From Gemmatimonadota bacterium (GTDB lineage Bacteria; Gemmatimonadota; Gemmatimonadetes; Palauibacterales; KS3-K002), in the NCBI GenBank assembly GCA_020344215.1, contig CP070815.1, positions 4,292,040-4,356,039 of the forward strand: a stretch of DNA of 64,000 nt, given 5' to 3'. Positions within the stretch are counted from its first letter, which is position 1; every line of letters starts with the position of its first letter. Under the pieces are notes generated by a model that was given only the letters and a program-made list of their open reading frames with translations, was not told where the DNA came from and searched no databases. A program made the position numbers and the translations under genes. This document shows, in pieces, positions 52,096 to 62,038 of this stretch.

Positions 52096-53910
52096 GTGAA
52101 CCACAGGTCAGATGACATGTCGCCGAGTACGACCTCGGAGCAGCATATGAAGCCAGGGCCTAACGGAGCCGCTGAGAGGCCCGACCTGAGACAGCTGCAT
52201 GCCAAGTTCGGGGACGCGGTTCGCTCGCTGGAGCAGGATGCGGCGGGCGAGCCGGTGGTATTCGTGGCCCCGGAGCGGAATGTCGAGATCCTTGCGTACC
52301 TGCGGGACTCCCAAGGCTACGACTTACTGAAGGACGTTACCGGTCTAGACCTGGGCGGGGATCGCCCGCTCCAGGTCGTCTACCAGCTTTGGTCCACGCG
52401 GGACTCCAACTCACTGCGGGTCAAGGCCGAGCTACCGCCCGATCACCTCAAGCTTGGCAGCGCGTTTGACATCTGGCGCGCGTCGAATTGGCTGGAGCGT
52501 GAGGTCTATGACATGTTCGGCGTGGTCTTTGAGGGTCACCCGGACCACCGCCGTATCCTCATGCCGGAGAACTACGAGGAGGGCTATCCGCTCCGCAAAG
52601 ACTTCCCGTTGCGAGGGCGGTTTTCGCGGGCGGAGCAGACGCGGCTGGCGATGTCGCAGGAGATGGAGGACATCTACAGCCTGGACGAGCTGGTCGTGCG
52701 CGGGCGAAGCGGCGCGCCGGGTGAGGATCGCGGCGATGGCATCGAAACGCAGAACATGATTCTCAACATCGGTCCGCAGCATCCGGCCACCCACGGTGTG
52801 TTGCGGCTCGTGTGCGAGTTGGACGGCGAGACGATCGTCAAGTGCACGCCGCACATTGGTTACTTGCACACCGGGTTCGAGAAGCTCTGCGAGTACCGGA
52901 CGTGGAACCAGGTCATCCCGCTTACCGACCGCATGGACTACCTGGCGCCGATACTCTACAACATCGGCTATGCGCTCGGGGTCGAGGAGCTCCTCGGGAT
53001 CGAGGTCACGCCGCGCTGCAAGGTGATCCGTGTCATCTGCTCGGAGCTCAACCGTATACTCTCCCATCTCATCTGGGTGGGCACGACGGCGATCGACATC
53101 GGCGCCTTCACTCCGTTCCTCTACACCTTCCAGGAACGGGAGCGGATCTACAACCTGCACGAGGCGTACGTCGGTGCACGGATGACGACGAGCGCGTCGC
53201 GAGTTGGCGGGATGATGGCCGATGTGCCCCCTGGTTGGCTGGACGGCGTCCGTGATTTCGTCGAGACGTTCCCGAACACGCTCGACGAGACCGAGAGGCT
53301 TCTGACCCAGAACTCGATCTGGATCGGCCGAACGCAAGGCGTGGGCACCATCGACGGTAAGGGTGCCATCGATGTCGGCCTCTGCGGGCCGAACCTGCGG
53401 GCCTCGGGTGTGGCGTACGATGTCCGCAAGGACAAGCCGTACCTGGACTACGAGACATACGACTTCGATGTGCCGATCGGTGAGTACGGCGACGTGTACG
53501 ATCGCTACTTGGTCCGGATGGAGGAGATGCGGCAGTCGGTCCGCATCCTCGAGCAGGCCCTCGCGCGCGTACCGGACGGTCCGATCAACGTCGATGATCC
53601 GCGGGTCATATTGCCGCCGAAGTCGGAGGTGATGAACTCGATCGACGGCATGATCTCCCACTTCAAGTTGGTGATGGAGGGGCTGAAGGTGCCGGCCGGT
53701 GAGGTCTGGTCCTCGATCGAGAGCTCGAAAGGCGAGTTGGGTTTTTACCTGGTAGCAGACGGGGGCCCCAAGCCGGTACGGTGCCGTTTCCGCGGCCCAT
53801 CGTTTATGAACATATCGGCGTTGCCGTATCTGGTTGAGGGTGAGTTGATAGCCGACTTGATCGCTGTGAACGCGAGCGTCGATATCGTGCTCGGGGAGAT
53901 CGATCGATGA
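52096..53910 (+). CDS. nuoCD: NADH-quinone oxidoreductase subunits C and D, fused
   Basis: One 604-residue frame from GTG 52096 joins both subunits. NuoC (about 30-190) shows IWRASNWLEREVYDMFGV and HPDHRRILMPENYEEGYPLRKDF. NuoD (about 215-604) shows NIGPQHPATHGVLR, HIGYLHTGFEKL and the C-terminal FRGPSFMNISALPYLVEG. The linker is short and acidic. Fused NuoCD occurs in E. coli and several other groups. The two halves line the N2-quinone region. The stop overlaps nuoE as ATGA. Confidence 0.95.
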   Translation: MNHRSDDMSPSTTSEQHMKPGPNGAAERPDLRQLHAKFGDAVRSLEQDAAGEPVVFVAPERNVEILAYLRDSQGYDLLKDVTGLDLGGDRPLQVVYQLWSTRDSNSLRVKAELPPDHLKLGSAFDIWRASNWLEREVYDMFGVVFEGHPDHRRILMPENYEEGYPLRKDFPLRGRFSRAEQTRLAMSQEMEDIYSLDELVVRGRSGAPGEDRGDGIETQNMILNIGPQHPATHGVLRLVCELDGETIVKCTPHIGYLHTGFEKLCEYRTWNQVIPLTDRMDYLAPILYNIGYALGVEELLGIEVTPRCKVIRVICSELNRILSHLIWVGTTAIDIGAFTPFLYTFQERERIYNLHEAYVGARMTTSASRVGGMMADVPPGWLDGVRDFVETFPNTLDETERLLTQNSIWIGRTQGVGTIDGKGAIDVGLCGPNLRASGVAYDVRKDKPYLDYETYDFDVPIGEYGDVYDRYLVRMEEMRQSVRILEQALARVPDGPINVDDPRVILPPKSEVMNSIDGMISHFKLVMEGLKVPAGEVWSSIESSKGELGFYLVADGGPKPVRCRFRGPSFMNISALPYLVEGELIADLIAVNASVDIVLGEIDR

Positions 53911-54446
53911 GCGACGCGATGCATCCTGCGATCGCAGGCGCCCAGCCGTCGCAGCGCGCCGAGAAAAGACCCGAGGCACCGTTGTTCGAGGGCGCTTATC
54001 AGGACCGGTTCGAGAAGATCCTGACGCGCTATCCAGACAAGCGGGCGGCGCTGCTTCCCGTTCTCCACCTGGCGCAGGAAGTCCGGGGTTGGGTTTCGCC
54101 GCAGACGATCAGGCGGGTGGGCGAGCTTCTCGATCTCACGCCGGCTTACGTCCGCTCGGTCGCCTCTTTCTACACCATGTTCAACCTGCGGCCAGTGGGG
54201 AAGTATCTGATCCAAGTGTGTGTCGGGATCGGGTGCGATCTGTGCAGGGCGGAGGAGGTTGCCGAGAAGTTCCTCGAGCTGACCAGGACAAGAATCGGTG
54301 AGACTTCGGAGGATGGGAAGTACACGGTGATCGAGGTCGAGTGCCTGGGTGCGTGTGCATTCCCCACGGTCGTTCAGGTGAACGACAAGGTCTATGAGAA
54401 CGTCAAGGCCGAGGAGGTTGAAGGCCTGTTGAAGGAGCTGGACTGA
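53907..54446 (+). CDS. nuoE: NADH-quinone oxidoreductase subunit E
   Basis: The 179-residue protein carries a [2Fe-2S] cluster (N1a). RSVASFYTMFNL, CVGIGCDLC and, later, EVECLGACAFPTVVQVN supply the cysteines; the CLGAC segment has AFP where CDKAP is commoner. An unusually long, alanine-rich N-terminal stretch (1-25) precedes the core. ATG 53907 overlaps the nuoCD stop. It pairs with NuoF in the NADH module. Confidence 0.93.
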   Translation: MSDAMHPAIAGAQPSQRAEKRPEAPLFEGAYQDRFEKILTRYPDKRAALLPVLHLAQEVRGWVSPQTIRRVGELLDLTPAYVRSVASFYTMFNLRPVGKYLIQVCVGIGCDLCRAEEVAEKFLELTRTRIGETSEDGKYTVIEVECLGACAFPTVVQVNDKVYENVKAEEVEGLLKELD

Positions 54447-54449
54447 GCC

Positions 54450-55739
54450 ATGGCGTATCCCTACGAGCATCCCCGCGAGACCCGGGTGCTCTCCAAGTAC
54501 TTCGGAGACGAGGACGCCATTGGGATCGACGGCTGGATCGAGCGCGGTGGCTACAAGGCACTCGCGAAGGCCCTCGGCATGGCACAGGACGCCGTCACCG
54601 AGGTCGTCAAAGACTCCGGCCTGAGGGGGCGGGGCGGCGCCGGCTTCCCGGCAGGGCTCAAGTGGAGCTTCATGCCGAAAGACGGCAAGCTGCCCAACTA
54701 TCTGGCATGCAACGCCGACGAGAGCGAGCCGGGCACCTTCAAGGATCGGGAGCTGATGCGCTGGACCCCTCACCAGGTGATCGAGGGGATCATCATCGCC
54801 AGCTACGCGATCCGCGCCCAGCACGCCTACATCTACATCCGCGGCGAGTTCGTCGACATCGTGCGCGTGCTGAACGGCGCTGTCGTGGAGGCGTACGAGC
54901 GGGGATACCTGGGCGAGAACATCCTGGGTTCCGGATACGGTCTCGACCTCACGGTGCACGCGGGGGCCGGAGCGTACATCGCCGGCGAAGAGACGGGGCT
55001 ATTGAACTCGCTGGAAGGCCGGCGCGCCGAGCCACGCGTGAAGCCGCCGTTCCCGGCGCAGCGGGGCGCCTTCGGCATGCCGACCACGGTCAACAACGTG
55101 GAGACGCTGGCTTCGGTCCCTGGGATCGTGGAGAACGGCGCCGACTGGTACAGGCAGTGGGGGACCGAGAAGAGCCCCGGTACGAAGCTGTTCTCCTGTT
55201 GCGGTCACCTACAGCGGCCCGGCAACTACGAGGTCCCGCTCGACTTCAACCTCAAGGAACTGGTTTACGACTTGTGTGGCGGTCCGCCCGAGGGTAGGGA
55301 GCTGCTTGGTGTCATCCCGGGCGGGAGCTCGGTACCCATCCTAACCGCCGACGAGATCGACTGCGACGTCAGCTACGAGGGCATCGAGGCGGCCGGGTCG
55401 TTCTTGGGCTCGGGCGGCCTGATCGCGATGGATGACTCGACCTGTATGGTCCGTGCGGTCAGGCGGATGGTGGAGTTCTACGACCACGAGTCGTGCGGTC
55501 AGTGCACACCATGTCGCGAGGGCACGTCGTGGCTGGCAAAGATCCTACGGCGGATCGAGCGAGGTGAAGGGCGAGAGGAGGACATCCCACTACTGCTCGA
55601 CATCGGCGCGAACATGGCAGGCAAGACGATCTGCCCGCTCTCGGACAGTGCGGCGGTCCCGGTCGTGAGCTCGATCCAGAAGTTCGAGGACGAATACATG
55701 GGTCACATCCGCGATGGCGGCTGTACGGCAAAGCGCTGA
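54450..55739 (+). CDS. nuoF: NADH-quinone oxidoreductase subunit F
   Basis: The 429-residue subunit binds NADH, FMN and cluster N3. LRGRGGAGFPAGLKWSFM is the FMN/NADH loop, GEETGLLNSLEGRR the second nucleotide segment, and CGQCTPCREGTSWL with a later ICPLSDSA the cysteine ligands. It starts 4 bases after nuoE. It is the electron entry point of complex I. Confidence 0.96.
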   Translation: MAYPYEHPRETRVLSKYFGDEDAIGIDGWIERGGYKALAKALGMAQDAVTEVVKDSGLRGRGGAGFPAGLKWSFMPKDGKLPNYLACNADESEPGTFKDRELMRWTPHQVIEGIIIASYAIRAQHAYIYIRGEFVDIVRVLNGAVVEAYERGYLGENILGSGYGLDLTVHAGAGAYIAGEETGLLNSLEGRRAEPRVKPPFPAQRGAFGMPTTVNNVETLASVPGIVENGADWYRQWGTEKSPGTKLFSCCGHLQRPGNYEVPLDFNLKELVYDLCGGPPEGRELLGVIPGGSSVPILTADEIDCDVSYEGIEAAGSFLGSGGLIAMDDSTCMVRAVRRMVEFYDHESCGQCTPCREGTSWLAKILRRIERGEGREEDIPLLLDIGANMAGKTICPLSDSAAVPVVSSIQKFEDEYMGHIRDGGCTAKR

Positions 55740-55777
55740 GGTCTGGGAAAGGGTCAGGGGAGCGGTCATCGAAGCTC

Positions 55778-57364
55778 ATGGATAACGATAGGAAGCTGAT
55801 CAACGTCACGATCGACGGGATCGAGGTATCGGTGCCCGAAGGGAAAACGATCCTCGAGGCCGCCGAGCGCCTTGGCATCGTTATTCCCCGGTATTGCTAC
55901 CATCCGGCCTTGAGCGCACCCGCTCAATGCCGCATGTGCTTGGTCGAGGTAGAGGGGGCTCCGAAACCGCTGCCCTCCTGCGTACAGCAGGTGCAGGACG
56001 GCATGGTCGTGAGCACGGACTGCGCCGAGGCGCGCAAGGCACGGCGCGGCGTTATCGAGTTTCTACTGCTCAATCACCCGCTCGACTGCCCGATCTGCGA
56101 TGCGGCGGGCCAGTGCATGTTGCAGGACTATGCGCACGAGACGGGTCAGTTACGGCGGCGCGCCGTGGAGCCGACGGTCGTGCTCGGGCGCGACCACGTG
56201 ACGTCGGAGATCGTCTACTTTGCCGACCGCTGCATCCTTTGCACGCGCTGCGTGCGGTTCATGGAAGAGATCGCCGAGGAACCGGTGCTACAGGTGATTC
56301 AGCGGGGGCACAAAGGCTACATCGACACGATGACCGATGAGCTCTTCGAGCACCCCTTTTCCATGAACATCGTCGACGTGTGTCCGGTCGGAGCGCTGGT
56401 GAACGAGGACTTCCTGTTTAAAGCGCGGTCTTGGGATCTTGACCAGACGGCGAGCATCTGCCCCGGCTGCTCACAAGGGTGCAACGTCCTGCTGGGCACG
56501 AAGGAGCAGCGGGTAGTTCGCCTCAAGCCGCGGCCGAACCCCGAGGTCAACTCCCACTGGATGTGCGACTACGGCCGAAGAGAAGTGGTACGGTGGGGTG
56601 CCGGCATCCGTGCGGAAGTACCGATGGTGCGCGAGAGCGATCGGCTGGTCGCAATCGACTGGTCACGGGCTCTCGATGCGCTCGTCGAAGCGCTGAGCGA
56701 AGCGAGCGGTGGCGCTAAGGCGATCGTCAGCCCCGGCGCCTCGAACGAGAGCCTGTTCACGCTTCGCAGTTTGATGGAGCGGGTGGGCTTCGAGGGCGGC
56801 TACTTCCACGTAACAACGGGCTCGGAACAGGTGCTGAAGGGCTTCCCGAAGCTTGCCCTGCGGGAGGACCGCGCGGCCAACGCTCGCGGTGCCGAGCTGC
56901 TGGGCTTTGAGCGCGTCGATTACGTCTATGGCGCGCTGCTCGGCCACCGGGGCGTGGTGTTCGTCCTCGAGGAAGCCCTCGACGGCGCGCCCGAGGACTT
57001 TGGGGAGGGTGTCGAGCTCTTCATCTACATCGGTTCGCACTTGAGTCCGGCGGCAGGTAAGGCGGACATCGTACTGCCGTGTCCGATCTGGGCTGAGATG
57101 GAGGGGACCTTTACGAACTTCGAGGACCGAGTGCAGCGCTTCAACCAGGCGCTGCGGCCGCCGGGCCTAGCGCGGCCGATTTGGCTGAGCTTTTCGGTGG
57201 CGCTGGCCAGGCTTGGCGCTGGCGAGCCTTTCACCTCGGTCGCGGCAGCCTTCGGCGCTCTGGCTGAGGAGCTCGGCGTGTACTCCGGGTTGAGCTACGA
57301 GAGGATCGGTCTGAACGGCGCGACGACGGCAGCTGCCGGGTCTGCTGCTGCCGCCCGACGCTGA
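55778..57364 (+). CDS. nuoG: NADH-quinone oxidoreductase subunit G (short form)
   Basis: The 528-residue protein has the N-terminal [2Fe-2S] ligands Cys40, Cys51, Cys54 and Cys68, then CPICDAAGQC with a nearby His (N5), and CILCTRCVRF with a later CPVGAL (N4). A further CPGCSQGCNV may hold N7. The molybdopterin-like C-terminal domain is only partly present, so it is much shorter than E. coli NuoG, as in many other phyla. It starts at ATG 55778. Confidence 0.93.
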   Translation: MDNDRKLINVTIDGIEVSVPEGKTILEAAERLGIVIPRYCYHPALSAPAQCRMCLVEVEGAPKPLPSCVQQVQDGMVVSTDCAEARKARRGVIEFLLLNHPLDCPICDAAGQCMLQDYAHETGQLRRRAVEPTVVLGRDHVTSEIVYFADRCILCTRCVRFMEEIAEEPVLQVIQRGHKGYIDTMTDELFEHPFSMNIVDVCPVGALVNEDFLFKARSWDLDQTASICPGCSQGCNVLLGTKEQRVVRLKPRPNPEVNSHWMCDYGRREVVRWGAGIRAEVPMVRESDRLVAIDWSRALDALVEALSEASGGAKAIVSPGASNESLFTLRSLMERVGFEGGYFHVTTGSEQVLKGFPKLALREDRAANARGAELLGFERVDYVYGALLGHRGVVFVLEEALDGAPEDFGEGVELFIYIGSHLSPAAGKADIVLPCPIWAEMEGTFTNFEDRVQRFNQALRPPGLARPIWLSFSVALARLGAGEPFTSVAAAFGALAEELGVYSGLSYERIGLNGATTAAAGSAAAARR

Positions 57365-57384
57365 ACGGTGAGTTGAGCGAGACG

Positions 57385-58614
57385 ATGGAGCCCCTTTCGA
57401 CGACAGCGTTTCTAGTCTCTGCCGCGGTGAAGGTGCTGGTGATCTTCACGGTGTGGCTGCTCGTGGTGGCGGGTGTTACGCTGGCGGAGCGCAAGGTCGC
57501 CGCGTGGATTCAAGACCGCAGCGGGCCCAACCGGGTCGGGCCCTGGGGTGTCCTCCAACCCATCGCCGACGGCATCAAGAACTTCGTCAAGGAAGAGCAC
57601 ATACCGGGCGGCGCGAGCCGCATACTGTTCCACCTGGCCCCAGTCATGGCGATGTTCCCGGCCTTCGTGGTATTCGCCGTGATCCCTGTGGCGGCGCCGT
57701 TGCCGACGCCGTGGGGTTTGGTCGAAGTGATCATTGCCGATTTGCCTATAGGCTTTCTCTTTGTGCTGGCTCTGGCGTCACTGGGCGTCTACGGTCTGAC
57801 CCTGGGCGGCTGGGCTTCGAATAGCAAGTACTCGTTCCTAGGCGGCGTACGGGCGTCGGCCCAGATGATCAGCTACGAGGTGGCACTGGGACTCAGCTTG
57901 GTGCCGATCTTCATGCTGGCCGGGAACGTCACGCTACCCGAGATGGTGCGGCAGCAGCAGAACTCGCTGTGGTATATCCTGCCGCTGATGGTGGGCTTCC
58001 TGTTCTTCAGCGTCTCCTACTTCGCCGAGACGAACCGCATGCCCTTCGACATGGTGGAGGCCGAATCGGAGCTCGTGTACGGGTTCCACACGGAGTACTC
58101 GGCCATGAAGTTCGCCATGTTCATGATGGCTGAGTACGCGAACCTGGTCACCGCGTCTGCGCTGATGGCGACGTTCTTCTTCGGCGGTTGGGACATTCCC
58201 TTCTGGACGGGAGACAACATCAGCGTCGCCGCCGACGGAGCGGTGGTCGGAGCGGTGCCCGCTTGGTGGATCACGCTGCTTACCGCGGCGTCGTTCGCCG
58301 CGAAGACCGGGTTCTTCATCTTCGTATTCATGTGGGTTCGCTGGACCGTGCCACGGTTCCGCTACGATCAGGTGATGTCCCTCGGCTGGAAGGTCCTGAT
58401 CCCAATGAGCGTGGTCTACGTCGCGATCCTTGGGGCCGCGATGCTGGCGCTGGACGCGGCGGGCATCGAGTTCGGAGTCCGCTATGCCCTGTCGCTGACG
58501 GCGATAAATGTGGTGCTGATGGCGGGAATCGTCTTCTGGCTCGATAGGAGGCGGATCATCCTGGGGGCGGCCTGGAGGCAGGTGCGCCCGCAACAGGCTC
58601 GATCGCGCGGATAG
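57385..58614 (+). CDS. nuoH: NADH-quinone oxidoreductase subunit H
   Basis: The 409-residue membrane subunit (ATG 57385; TTG 57373 is an alternative) has about eight helices. AERKVAAWIQDRSGPNRVGPWG and FAETNRMPFDMVEAESELVYGFHTEYSAMKF are the signatures of the quinone-channel protein. It contacts NuoB and NuoCD. It is a little longer than the E. coli form. Confidence 0.95.
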   Translation: MEPLSTTAFLVSAAVKVLVIFTVWLLVVAGVTLAERKVAAWIQDRSGPNRVGPWGVLQPIADGIKNFVKEEHIPGGASRILFHLAPVMAMFPAFVVFAVIPVAAPLPTPWGLVEVIIADLPIGFLFVLALASLGVYGLTLGGWASNSKYSFLGGVRASAQMISYEVALGLSLVPIFMLAGNVTLPEMVRQQQNSLWYILPLMVGFLFFSVSYFAETNRMPFDMVEAESELVYGFHTEYSAMKFAMFMMAEYANLVTASALMATFFFGGWDIPFWTGDNISVAADGAVVGAVPAWWITLLTAASFAAKTGFFIFVFMWVRWTVPRFRYDQVMSLGWKVLIPMSVVYVAILGAAMLALDAAGIEFGVRYALSLTAINVVLMAGIVFWLDRRRIILGAAWRQVRPQQARSRG

Positions 58615-58616
58615 AC

Positions 58617-59114
58617 ATGGCGATAGGCGTAAAGACAGTCGAACGGCCGGAGGTCGGCGCATCGTACCTGCGGGCGACGCTCAAGGGTATGGCGCTTACG
58701 TTCAAGCATCTGGTCAGGCCGATCACCGTCTCGCAGCAGTACCCTGAGGAGAAGTACGAGCTGTCCCCCAGGATGCGCGGGACGCATCGCATGGCGGTGC
58801 ACGAGGACGGCCGGGCCAAGTGCGTGGCCTGCGGGCTATGTCCGACGATCTGTCCGGCGAACTGCATCAAGCTGATCCCGGCGGAGGACGAGAACGGCGA
58901 GCGTTATGCGGCGGTGTATGAGATCGACGAGTTCCGCTGCATCTTCTGTGGCTATTGCCAGGAAGTCTGCCCGGTTGAAGCCATACACCTTGGAGTCCAC
59001 TACGAAGCGGCCGAGTACAGCCGTGAGAGGTTCGTCTACGATCTCGAGCGCCTCTGTGCGCAGGACCATCCGTACACGCAGCTGTGGGACCCGGAGGACC
59101 CCGCGTCGCAGTGA
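58617..59114 (+). CDS. nuoI: NADH-quinone oxidoreductase subunit I
   Basis: The 165-residue protein carries two [4Fe-4S] clusters (N6a, N6b): CVACGLCPTICPANC and CIFCGYCQEVCPVEA. The N-terminal amphipathic part (LKGMALTFKHLVRP) lies on the membrane. ATG 58617 is 3 bases after the nuoH stop. It passes electrons to N2 in NuoB. Confidence 0.95.
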   Translation: MAIGVKTVERPEVGASYLRATLKGMALTFKHLVRPITVSQQYPEEKYELSPRMRGTHRMAVHEDGRAKCVACGLCPTICPANCIKLIPAEDENGERYAAVYEIDEFRCIFCGYCQEVCPVEAIHLGVHYEAAEYSRERFVYDLERLCAQDHPYTQLWDPEDPASQ

Positions 59115-59159
59115 CGGACGCGGAAGGCGGCTGCCGGGGAACGGAACGATAGGCCGATA

Positions 59160-59672
59160 ATGGATATCAGCCAGCTGGTCTTCTACCTGTTTGCGGGTGT
59201 CGCCGTGGCGAGCGGCGTGCTGATGATCACGCGCAAGAACCCGGTGTACAGCGCGATGTACCTGGTGCTGACTCTCTTTTCGGTTGCCGCGATCTACGTG
59301 CTGCTCGATGCCCACTTCCTGGCCGCGCTGCAGATCGTCATCTACGCAGGGGCGATCCTCGTCTTGTTCCTGTTCGTGATCATGCTGCTCAACCTGGGGC
59401 ACGATTTCGTTCCCGACCTTCGCGGCAAGTTCTGGTGGTTCGTCGGGATAGGGCTGGGCCTGGTACTCTTCGCCGAGCTTTTCGTGCTGGCGCGGAACGC
59501 ACCGGAGGCATCGGGGCCGGATGTGCTGGCGCCGCTCCTCCGGTCTCAGGGCGCCGTGGGCGCCGTCGCGGAGCCGTTGTTCGAGAACTACGTGGTCGCG
59601 GTTGAGGTGACCGGTGTCTTGCTGCTGGTCGCGATGGTCGGTGCGGTCGTGATCGCCAAGCGGAAAGTCTGA
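59160..59672 (+). CDS. nuoJ: NADH-quinone oxidoreductase subunit J
   Basis: The 170-residue subunit has five hydrophobic helices. NPVYSAMYLVLTLFSVAAIYVLLDAHF and YAGAILVLFLFVIMLL match the conserved third-helix region with its pi bulge. It belongs to the proton-pumping membrane arm. It is followed closely by nuoK. Confidence 0.92.
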   Translation: MDISQLVFYLFAGVAVASGVLMITRKNPVYSAMYLVLTLFSVAAIYVLLDAHFLAALQIVIYAGAILVLFLFVIMLLNLGHDFVPDLRGKFWWFVGIGLGLVLFAELFVLARNAPEASGPDVLAPLLRSQGAVGAVAEPLFENYVVAVEVTGVLLLVAMVGAVVIAKRKV

Positions 59673-59675
59673 CGT

Positions 59676-59969
59676 ATGCTCTTCGAGTCACTGGTTGTGA
59701 GCGCTGCGCTATTTGCGGTCGGTGTGGCAGGGGTCCTGCTGCGCCGAAACGCGATTGTGATGTTCATGTGCATAGAGCTGATGCTCAATGCGGTGAATCT
59801 CTCCTTTGTGGCGATCTCGCGTTACGCGGGGATCGAGGGGCAGCTGTTCGTGATCTTCGTGATGACGGTGGCGGCTGCCGAGGCCGCAGTCGGGCTGGCG
59901 ATAATCATCTCGATCTTCCGCCACTACGAGTCGGTTGACGTTCGGAACTTCAGGTTGCTGAGATGGTAG
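59676..59969 (+). CDS. nuoK: NADH-quinone oxidoreductase subunit K
   Basis: The 97-residue protein has three helices, with the conserved Glu pair in the membrane: [15 protein letters not shown] and [12 protein letters not shown]. These are the residues of the proton channel shared with NuoJ and NuoA. ATG 59676 is used, and the stop overlaps the start of nuoL by 7 bases. Confidence 0.94.
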   Translation: MLFESLVVSAALFAVGVAGVLLRRNAIVMFMCIELMLNAVNLSFVAISRYAGIEGQLFVIFVMTVAAAEAAVGLAIIISIFRHYESVDVRNFRLLRW

Positions 59970-62026
59970 GGGCTGGCCTTATCGATCTGGTCCTCGCGCC
60001 GGCTCAGGAGGCGGCGGGAGTCCAGGCACATGCCTTCGTTCCGTTCCTGCCCTCCTGGATGATCCTGCTGCCGTTCCTGGGCTTCGTGATCAACGGGGCG
60101 CTAGGGTACCTGGCCCCCGATCGTCGCAGGCTGGTGAGCGTGGTGGGGCCGGGTGTGCTCGGGCTGGCCTTCCTGATCGCGGCGGTGAACTTCGTGCTCA
60201 TTGCCCGCGTCCACGATGCGGAGCCGGTGATCCGCTCCTACTGGACGTGGATAGAGGTCGGGCAGCTGCGTGTCGACGCGGCGCTGCAGATCGACCAGCT
60301 CGCGATGGCGATGGCGCTGGTCGTGACGTGCGTGAGCTTCATCATTCACGTGTACAGCATCGGCTACATGGGAGAGGACCGGGGCTACGCGCGCTACTTC
60401 GCCTACCTCAACCTCTTCGTGTTCTTCATGCTCGTGCTGGTGCTCGGCGCGAGCTTTCCGCTGATGTTCGTCGGCTGGGAGGGCGTCGGGCTCTGCTCGT
60501 ACCTGCTGATCGGCTTCTGGTTCAAGCAGTCGGCGAAAGCGGATGCCGGGCAGAAGGCGTTCATCGTTAACAGGATCGGCGATTTCGGTTTCCTGATCGC
60601 GATGTTCCTCATGTTCGCCTACCTGGGAACGCTGGACTTTCAGGGCGTGTTCGAGACGGCGCCCGGCGCACTCGAGTACGGCGGGGCGGCCGTCACGCTC
60701 ATTACGCTGTTCCTGTTCCTCGGTTGCACCGGCAAGTCGGCCCAGATACCGCTCTACGTGTGGTTGCCGGACGCCATGCACGGCCCGACACCCGTCTCCG
60801 CTTTGATCCACGCCGCGACGATGGTGACGGCGGGTGTGTACCTCGTGGCCCGAGCGGGTGTCCTGTTCGCGCTGGCGCCCCTCAGTATGAACGTGGTCGC
60901 CACGGTGGGCGGTGTGACGGCCCTGTTCGCTGCGACCATCGCGGTTCAGCAGTTCGACATCAAACGAGTGATTGCCTACAGCACGATCTCGCAGCTGGGC
61001 TACATGTTCCTCGCCGTGGGCGTGGGGGCTTATACGGCGGGGATCTTCCACCTTGGCACGCACGCGTTCTTCAAGGCGCTCCTGTTTCTGGCGTCGGGCG
61101 CGGTGATCCACTCGATGCATCACGCGCTCGAGCACGCCGGCGAGCCGGCGGGCGAGGACGTAACGCAGGACCTGCGCAACATGGGCGGCCTGAAGGCCTA
61201 CATGCCCGGGACATTCAGGACCGCCTGGGTGGGTGCGCTGGCGTTGGCGGGCGTCTTCCCGTTGGCCGGCTTCTTCTCCAAGGATGAGATCATCTGGTCG
61301 GCCGGGGCTCGCGGGCAGACGGTTCTGTGGGTTGTCGCGATAATCACCGCGTTGCTGACGGCGGGCTACATCACTCGCTGGCTGGTGATGGCCTTCCACG
61401 GCGTCAACCGGACGGGTGATAAGGCACGTAAGTACGTGCACGAGGCGGGGGCGGTCATGGTCGGGGCGCTGGTCGTGCTGGCGGTCGGCTCGGCAGTGAC
61501 CGGCTGGGTCAACATCCCTGAGGCGCTACCGCTGCTACCGGAGTTCAGCTGGCTTCACCAGTTCCTCCACCCGAGCTTCGAGGCGGCTGAACACATAATC
61601 GTGGAGCACCTGGGCGAGCCGGCCCACGCATCACCGATCGGCGGTGGGGAAGGGTTGTGGTCGGTGCTCGCCACGGCTGCGGCGGTTGCCGTGATCGTCG
61701 TCGTCTTCCAGGCCTTGAAGGGCAAGAAGTACCTACCGGCGCGGGAGTCGAAGGAGCCGGCGGGAGTCTGGGGGCTGCTTTACCACAAGTACTACGTAGA
61801 CGAGTTGTACGATCTGGTGGTCGTGCGGCCATTCAAGAATCTGTGCGTGTTTAGCTGGCGAGTGATCGATCAAGGCCTGATCGATGGCGTCATGGTCAAC
61901 GGTGTGGCTTACACCACCCGCTTCGGAGGTTGGGTGGTCAGCCGCTTCCAGACCGGGTACCTGGGCACTTATGTCCTGATCATCGTTCTCGGTGTGCTGA
62001 TCATCCTCGGGGCCGTGGCGCTATAG
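59963..62026 (+). CDS. nuoL: NADH-quinone oxidoreductase subunit L
   Basis: The 687-residue antiporter-like subunit has about 15 helices. [18 protein letters not shown], the Lys/His helix [35 protein letters not shown], and [17 protein letters not shown] are the signature. The long lateral helix and final helix lie near the C-terminus. It pumps protons at the far end of the membrane arm. It starts at ATG 59963 inside nuoK. Confidence 0.95.
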   Translation: MVGAGLIDLVLAPAQEAAGVQAHAFVPFLPSWMILLPFLGFVINGALGYLAPDRRRLVSVVGPGVLGLAFLIAAVNFVLIARVHDAEPVIRSYWTWIEVGQLRVDAALQIDQLAMAMALVVTCVSFIIHVYSIGYMGEDRGYARYFAYLNLFVFFMLVLVLGASFPLMFVGWEGVGLCSYLLIGFWFKQSAKADAGQKAFIVNRIGDFGFLIAMFLMFAYLGTLDFQGVFETAPGALEYGGAAVTLITLFLFLGCTGKSAQIPLYVWLPDAMHGPTPVSALIHAATMVTAGVYLVARAGVLFALAPLSMNVVATVGGVTALFAATIAVQQFDIKRVIAYSTISQLGYMFLAVGVGAYTAGIFHLGTHAFFKALLFLASGAVIHSMHHALEHAGEPAGEDVTQDLRNMGGLKAYMPGTFRTAWVGALALAGVFPLAGFFSKDEIIWSAGARGQTVLWVVAIITALLTAGYITRWLVMAFHGVNRTGDKARKYVHEAGAVMVGALVVLAVGSAVTGWVNIPEALPLLPEFSWLHQFLHPSFEAAEHIIVEHLGEPAHASPIGGGEGLWSVLATAAAVAVIVVVFQALKGKKYLPARESKEPAGVWGLLYHKYYVDELYDLVVVRPFKNLCVFSWRVIDQGLIDGVMVNGVAYTTRFGGWVVSRFQTGYLGTYVLIIVLGVLIILGAVAL

Positions 62027-62038
62027 GGAAAGGAATCG

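Noticed and set aside
52432-53979. Long open frame on the strand opposite nuoCD, and similar ones opposite nuoL, carA and sdhA
   Set aside because: They are shadows expected in high-GC coding DNA: their products are Arg/His-rich, have no family motifs and exactly cover well-supported genes.
55778-57364. nuoG as truncated
   Set aside because: It is far shorter than the E. coli protein, but short NuoG forms are common outside the enterobacteria and all cluster ligands are present.
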